NCBI GenBank assembly: GCA_903877345.1
Contig: CAIRDL010000574.1
Coordinates: forward strand, 1 to 16,352
Source of the DNA: an uncultured Oscillochloris sp.
Lineage (GTDB): Bacteria > Chloroflexota > Chloroflexia > Chloroflexales > Chloroflexaceae
Length of the DNA stretch: 16,352 bases
Direction of reading: 5' to 3'
Shown: positions 15,521-16,352 of the stretch, piece by piece
How the letters are laid out: each line of letters opens with the position of its first letter
Numbering within the stretch: position 1 is the first letter of the stretch
Translations under genes and position numbers: made by a program
Notes under the pieces: model-generated
The model's input: only the letters and a program-made list of their open reading frames with translations
Databases searched by the model: none
Told to the model about the DNA's origin: nothing

Positions 15521-15524
15521 CCTC
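15521..15524 (-). promoter_or_regulatory. Ribosome binding site fixing the second tadE start
   Basis: GAGG lies six bases before the ATG at 15514 and directly after the stop of the preceding gene. Confidence 0.75.
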
Positions 15525-15525
15525 A

Positions 15526-16107
15526 CTACGGCGTCGGCGTCGGGTTCAGGAGTTTCCACTCGGCCACTGTTCGCGCACAGGCAATGCCTTGGATGCGGGT
15601 CGGGTCACGGCCCAAGTTCTCGAGCGAACGGCGTTGGGTGACGCGTAGCATAATCCCGGTATCAAAACCAAGGAGGCTCCAGAGGGGCGTCAGGCCCACA
15701 ACCGGGTAGTTGATTGAGACCTCAATGGGGCCACGGTCATCGAGATTGCGCGTCGTCGCCCCCAAGGGATAACGGATCGTCACGTACTTGAGGATGTCTT
15801 CGCGCCCGCCCGAGCCCAAGATCGTCAAGTCGCGCTCAATGGAAGTAAGAACCGCATTCACGCAACTGTCGTTACGGTAGGCGTAGTCCTGGGGGCGCGG
15901 CGAAGTCTGATCGAGATCCATCCACGATTGGTACGGCGGCAGTTGTGCGGCGGTCTCGGCCCCGTTGCGTGCTGCCTGCGAGATGGTCGAGTAGGCAAAG
16001 ATCAGCCAGCCAAACTCGATGATGCCGAAGATGACGACAAGGAGGATCGGCAGCACGAAGGCCATCTCGACAATAGACTGACCCTTTATGGGTGTTGGAC
16101 GGCTCAT
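15526..16107 (-). CDS. tadE: TadE-like pseudopilin (first copy)
   Basis: This 193-residue protein has a textbook TadE N-terminus: KGQSIVEMAFVLPILLVVIFGIIEFGW, with G9 at -1 and E14 at +5 of a type IV prepilin-like cleavage site. The hydrophobic helix runs to about residue 40. After ISQAARNGAETAA comes a short outward-facing domain. Pseudopilins of this kind are processed by TadV/CpaA, which is not in this window. The C-terminus is a short Pro/Thr tail, LLNPTPTP. The ATG at 16107 has GGAGG six bases upstream. It is the first complete gene of the locus here, about 35 bases after the predicted promoter. Confidence 0.92.
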   Translation of the reverse strand: MSRPTPIKGQSIVEMAFVLPILLVVIFGIIEFGWLIFAYSTISQAARNGAETAAQLPPYQSWMDLDQTSPRPQDYAYRNDSCVNAVLTSIERDLTILGSGGREDILKYVTIRYPLGATTRNLDDRGPIEVSINYPVVGLTPLWSLLGFDTGIMLRVTQRRSLENLGRDPTRIQGIACARTVAEWKLLNPTPTP

Positions 16108-16142
16108 ACATGACCTCCACCTGGAACCGCATCTGTATCTGT

Positions 16143-16171
16143 AGTATAAGTCGGGGATGCCAAGAGTCCAA
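16143..16171 (-). promoter_or_regulatory. Putative main promoter of the tadE-tadE-tadG unit
   Basis: The minus strand reads TTGGAC (16171 to 16166), a 17-bp spacer, then TATACT (16148 to 16143). Start of transcription near 16136 would give a leader of about 30 bases. The -10 matches consensus at 5 of 6 positions and the -35 at 3 of 6. Confidence 0.5.
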
Positions 16172-16180
16172 TAGTCAAAT

Positions 16181-16193
16181 GGTACCGAGTACC
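16181..16193. promoter_or_regulatory. Short palindrome just upstream of the tadE promoter
   Basis: GGTAC and GTACC flank CGA, about ten bases upstream of the -35 box. The position suits an activator or repressor site. The arms are only 5 bp, so chance is possible. Confidence 0.3.
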
Positions 16194-16263
16194 TAGAAGA
16201 TTACAACTTTATGACAAAGGTGGCGGCAGCTTTCAGGGCGGCGCTTTGGAAGTTCCTTAAAGG

Positions 16264-16352
16264 TCAGTGCGGAGAGGTTTCTGCATTTGCCTCGCCAATG
16301 ATGCACAGCGGTGCAAATCCGTTCACCACGGCGCACAGCGGGTCATCAGACG
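16264..16352 (-). CDS. Possible 3' end of an upstream gene (partial)
   Basis: A frame enters from the right edge and reads 28 codons to a TGA at 16266-16264. The peptide (SDDPLCAVVNGFAPLCIIGE and onward to ETSPH) has protein-like composition with two hydrophobic patches. It is too short to recognise a family. The stop lies about 93 bases before the tadE -35, leaving room for a promoter. A chance open frame of this length is quite possible. Confidence 0.35.
   Translation of the reverse strand, partial: SDDPLCAVVNGFAPLCIIGEANAETSPH

Noticed and set aside
15512..15559. Start of the second TadE at 15559
   Set aside because: Would overlap the preceding tadE by 34 bases and place acidic residues before the prepilin-like N-terminus; GAGG supports 15514.

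Overview
This window carries most of a Tad (tight adherence / Flp-type pilus) assembly locus, entirely on the minus strand, so transcription runs from high to low coordinates. The DNA is GC-rich. I infer a member of the Chloroflexota, probably the Chloroflexia. The reasons are Tad genes with no secretin (as expected for a cell with one membrane), Pro/Thr-rich protein tails ending in a '-LPL-' type motif, a DUF2723-like membrane glycosyltransferase with a C-terminal beta-sandwich, and heptanucleotide repeats between genes. This assignment rests on recognition, not on a search.

Layout in transcription order. A short open frame at 16264-16352 is probably the 3' end of an upstream gene. A promoter-like region (about 16143-16193) precedes two TadE-like pseudopilins (15526-16107 and 14915-15514) and a TadG-like protein with a von Willebrand A domain (12297-14831). 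A 335-bp gap with a perfect 21-bp inverted repeat and a near-consensus -10 box leads to a large secreted Kelch beta-propeller protein (9148-11961). A 290-bp gap with an extended -10 promoter leads to cpaB/rcpC (7823-8857). A 423-bp gap full of inverted repeats leads to cpaE/tadZ with an N-terminal receiver domain (6113-7399). After 177 bp come tadA/cpaF (4535-5935), tadB (3520-4512), tadC (2597-3517), a DUF192 protein (2244-2591) and a polytopic glycosyltransferase-like protein (237-2237), spaced 2-22 bp apart and probably one transcript. The glycosyltransferase stop codon falls inside a 34-copy heptamer array that fills positions 1-242.

How the parts fit: TadA is the hexameric ATPase, TadB and TadC the inner-membrane platform, and CpaE/TadZ the positioning ATPase. 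CpaB is a membrane-anchored periplasmic or cell-wall component. The TadE and TadG proteins are pseudopilins or surface pieces. The Kelch protein and the vWA-bearing TadG are candidates for surface adhesins carried or exposed by the pilus. No Flp pilin, prepilin peptidase (TadV/CpaA) or secretin gene is present here, so the first two must lie elsewhere.

The most unusual points are the Kelch propeller with a Chloroflexota-style C-terminal tail inside a Tad locus, the Pro/Thr tails on three separate proteins of the cluster, the complete phospho-acceptor site in the CpaE receiver, the palindrome just upstream of cpaE, and recurring 7-nt-period repeats in separate non-coding stretches. Several start codons were moved inward because of ribosome binding sites or gene overlap.
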